Source: Monocercomonoides exilis (lineage: Eukaryota; Preaxostyla; Oxymonadida; Polymastigidae). From it: a DNA stretch of 64,000 nt. The stretch spans positions 806,001 through 870,000 of the forward strand of contig LSRY02000016.1 in the NCBI GenBank assembly GCA_001643675.2. Direction: 5' to 3'. This document shows positions 61,059 to 64,000 of this stretch, piece after piece (the stretch's first letter is position 1; every line of letters starts with the position of its first letter). Position numbers and translations under genes: made by a program. The notes under the pieces were generated by a model. The model made no database searches. It had not been told where the DNA came from and was given only the letters and a program-made list of their open reading frames with translations.

Positions 61059-62615
61059 TTAGTCGGTTTTAGGGAAAATTGGTTGACCATGATGTTTATA
61101 AGGAATTAAAAGTGAATGATCAACCTGCTTTGAAGAAGGAACGGATGATGATGAAGAAGAAGAAGCTGAAGATGACGAAAGAAATTCCAAGCTCCTTTTC
61201 ATAAGCCCGCTTGTATTCCACAATTCTTCCACTTTGGCGATTATTTCCTTTGCCTCTTTTTCTTTTCCTTCCTTCACAGTGTATCGCTTCTCCCCTCTGA
61301 ACCCAGAGACGGTGCAAAGAGGTGCAGACAGCCAAAGAGCAATGTCATTGCCGATTGCGCGAAGCGACTCGTCAATCAGCTGAGGCAACGTCTTCACTCC
61401 GGTCACCTCTGGACTTTCAGCGTCATCGTCGGAAGAGCAGACAGACTCAATGTCTCCGCTGAGGCGAGCCGGAGTGGGCGAAGCGCTGGCGGCTGGGCGG
61501 CGCGACGAAAACTTCTTCCGCATTTGGAGCGAAACAACAGAATTGCGGTCCTTTGAAGCAGATGAGTCGCACCTGAATACAATAGGTGCTTCCTTTAAAA
61601 CTTTCTTAAGCTCGTCAAATTCTTTATTCATCAGCTCCTCGTTCTTTTTTTTCATTTCTTCTTCTTCGTTCTTCTTCTCTGCATCCTTTTCTACCTGCTC
61701 CATTTCAGCTTCCCAATCGTCAAAATCTTCTTCCGCTTCTTCAGATTTTGGCTCGCTAGTTGAGGCTGCTTCACTATTAGCACGAATACCATATTTATCT
61801 GGTGAAGCAACTGACTCATATCCACGCAATGAACCCAAAATAACAAATGGCTTTTCAAAAAGATTTTTGCCAAATATGCGGCTCAACTGTTCTTGAATAA
61901 ACGGTTGAGTGCACGCACGATGTGCATATTTCTGCTTTCCTGATTCAAGAGTTATAACTGTTCCCTTTGCTGCATGCACCGACCTTTCTTTGCAATAAAT
62001 GCATCTTCTACCTCGTTCTTGGAGCTGTCGTATTGTAAAATTCATTTAAATCAATAATTGTAATTTCAAAAAACTCACTAAAAAAACACACCTCATATTC
62101 AAACTCATCCCTTTTAGTTTTTGGCTTTGCATTTTCAATTTCACCAACAAAAAATCCTTCCATAACATCTCCTTCTCTTCTGCTAGTTATTCTATCATCC
62201 CCCAAGTATTTTTCATCATATGATTCCCACATGTCGAACGTAGAGCCATCTTTCATATTTTCTCTCTCAGCCAACGCTTTCCTCTTTAAACGTTGAACCT
62301 GTAATGCATAAACATCATCGTTTGAAATGTATTGCTTGAAAGCTTTTGTTGTCCTAAGAAGCTATATAACGTTATTGTTAAATTAAAAAGATCACTTTTT
62401 CCTGGCACACAGCTCCCAATGTTCTTGGAGAACAAAATCCTAGTATTGCGGTCAAAGAAGATTTAGTGAGGTTTGAGAATAAGCCAAGCTGCTTTTCAGA
62501 CAAAAGAGCTTCTGCAGTTAATATTTTATTTTTCTTTTCTCTAATGAAACAACAGCAAATTTCGAAGTTCCAAAAGAATATGTAAATACTATGCAATGCA
62601 AGCAAACTGCTCCAT
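61059..62615 (-). CDS. F-box-like protein with a CxxC..HxxxC segment, hypothetical
   Basis: Four exons are inferred: 62615-62608, 62540-62396, 62361-62092 and 62024-61059, with introns of 67, 34 and 67 nt. All phases agree and give 462 residues. The first exon is only eight bases, so the exact start is the least certain part. Residues about 20-50 (L-T-K-S-S-L-T-A-I-L-G-F-C-S-P-R-T-L-G-A-V-C-Q) resemble a degenerate F-box. A possible zinc site, C-I-Y-C-K near 143 with H-R-A-C about 30 residues on, follows the third intron. The centre is acidic and coiled-coil-like, and the C-terminus has a Ser run. It lies 133 bp upstream of the calnexin-like gene on the same strand. The function is not assigned. 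Confidence 0.7.
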
Positions 62616-63004
62616 TAATATGAATGATATGACGAGTGATTTTGCTCGAAAATGGAAATTGATTTATGAATAATTCCTCAATATATTTGATCAAATCATT
62701 TAATCATTTTTTTTGAAATGTTTTTTGATTGAGAATATTTTCAAACTTGAAAGTCGGTTTTGAAGTGAAAAATATGTTCCTTAAAAAACAAGTGATTTTG
62801 CTGCCATTCTCCATGATAGAAAATATTTTGTTTTCATGTTAAAAAGTATTCGTAGTTTTTTTCTCTTAATGAATATTTGCACTTGAAAAGAAAATAAAAA
62901 AAGAAAATATAAACACAAAAGAAGAGTTACTAAGATGAAATGAAGATAATGAAAATTATGAAGAAAAATATGTCACAATTTTCTGTTTTAATACAAAATT
63001 CAGA
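62616..63004. other. Intergenic, no gene seen
   Basis: AT-rich spacer between two minus-strand genes. No feature is recognised. Confidence 0.45.
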
Positions 63005-64000
63005 TCAAAAAGCGAAGTGTATATTTGGTTGTTTTGCTTTCAATTTTTTCATTGAAATGCGATGCCTAAAGCCATCAGGAGTTCCAACTGTGATCTAAAA
63101 AAATTATAAAATATTAATTGAAAAGACAATTAATAATTAATAATTTATAATCAATAAAAATAAATGTGATACACAACAAATTCATACCCCTTCTTGTGAT
63201 ATGCTTTCAATCACTCCAGTTATCTTCCCCTTTTCTCCTTGTTCCTCAATCGTAATAAAATCATTCGCCCACAAGATATGCCCCATGTACAGCAGCGACG
63301 AATCGTCCAATAGCCGAATGGCAGACAGCCCACCGAAGTTTCCTCTGAACGCCTCTCCTTTCTCTGCAATGTATTCTCCGTCTTCTTTGACCTGCGCATC
63401 CGACAGGGTGAACTTGACTGGAGGAATTCCCGATGACAGCCTCCGCTTCAGCACCAGCGACGAAGAGCCGCTGATCGCTGCTGCAGTCACAGCCTCTGCC
63501 GCCGCCGAAGCGTTTGAGTGGTGCTCTCCGCTCTGCTCTGCACGCAGCGTGGGCGCAGAAATCGTCGGCGCTGAGGCAGACGGAGGCGGGTTGACGGGCG
63601 GGACAGTCGTTGCGGAAGAGGCAGAAGGTGGGGAACTGAGAGTGGTGCTGGAAAGAGAGGGAGAAAGTGATGCGGCTGAAGAGGAAGGAGAAGGAGACGG
63701 AGACAACGAGCGGCGGTGTTTCAATGGAGGGTGATCTGTTGAAGTTGCATCGCTTGGATACAAAGACGCTCCTTCAGCACTTGCACTTTCGCTTTGATTG
63801 GCAGCTGCATGTGACAAATCAGCATCGTGAATGCTTGCATCAATACCTGCTTTTCTGCTTTCTTTTTCTCTGCCTCCTCTGCTTTCTGAAGCGCTTGATG
63901 TGTGAATTGATGAGGTTGAAGAAGAAGATGAGGAGGATGAGGATGAAGGCAATGAAGAGGCTGTTAAAGAAGCTCCAGAAACAGAAAGTGAAGAAGCAGA
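63005..64000 (-). CDS. Partial gene at right edge, Ser/Ala-rich with a small conserved C-terminus
   Basis: The frame is open from the window edge to 63188. A 93-nt intron (GTATGA..TTTTAG, 63187-63095) then joins a last exon, 63094-63005, in phase 0. The visible N-terminal two thirds are low-complexity Ser/Ala/Pro. The folded part at the end reads F-R-G-N-F-G-G-L-S-A-I-R-L-L, then F-I-T-I-E-E-Q-G-E-K-G-K-I-T-G-V-I and I-T-V-G-T-P-D-G-F-R-H-R-I-S, a beta-rich pattern that could be a small KOW- or SH3-like barrel. The family is not recognised. The 5' end lies outside the window. Confidence 0.7.

Noticed and set aside
1-64000. tRNA, rRNA or CRISPR-like arrays
   Set aside because: None was seen by eye; no T-loop consensus with matching stems and no spaced direct repeats were noticed.
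1-64000. Alternative genetic code with TAA/TAG as Gln, as in some oxymonads
   Set aside because: TAA, TAG and TGA each end genes at sensible positions, and no conserved block requires a reassigned stop.

Overview
The window looks like nuclear DNA of an AT-rich, intron-bearing protist. Several genes read through only after short GT..AG introns are removed, in consistent phase. All three standard stops end genes, so the code is standard. Proteins carry very long Ser, Glu, Asp and Asn runs, and two copies of a lineage-restricted family resemble one I recall from the oxymonad Monocercomonoides. I infer an oxymonad close to Monocercomonoides; no search was run.

Layout. From 1 to about 23.6 kb the region is gene-poor and full of transposons. 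It holds two Merlin/IS1595-like elements with 8-bp target duplications (373-1856, 11655-13140), a 1,008-bp foldback element with 408-bp arms (9083-10090), two broken pogo/Tigger-like transposases (about 14.8-16.3 kb and 21.3-22.9 kb, the second inside TA-flanked inverted repeats), small hairpin MITEs, a beta-helix-type pseudogene, and two acyltransferase-3 genes tail to tail (5.1-8.8 kb).

From 23.9 to 64 kb the region is gene-dense. On the minus strand are a giant MLH3 (23950-28803) and, 223 bp upstream, a giant myotubularin-like phosphatase (29027-35752). Then come a family gene (about 36.8-38.0 kb, minus), a membrane-anchored S41 peptidase-like protein (39076-43876, plus), a nitroreductase (44394-45015, plus), a 2,243-residue armadillo protein (45368-52522, minus), a second family gene (53228-54711, minus), a 4.5-kb gene-free stretch with a Merlin relic, a calnexin-like protein without its P-domain (59238-60925, minus), an F-box-like gene with a possible zinc site (61059-62615, minus), and a gene running off the right edge.

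The genes do not form an operon or a shared pathway. They are ordinary eukaryotic neighbours covering meiotic mismatch repair, phosphoinositide signalling, secretory-pathway chaperoning, surface proteolysis and redox. The most unusual items are the P-domain-less calnexin, the roughly 1,150-residue insertion inside the myotubularin catalytic domain, the S41 protein whose nucleophile position looks lost, the layered transposon families, and a GC-rich stem-loop within one transposon. No clearly new multi-gene system was found.
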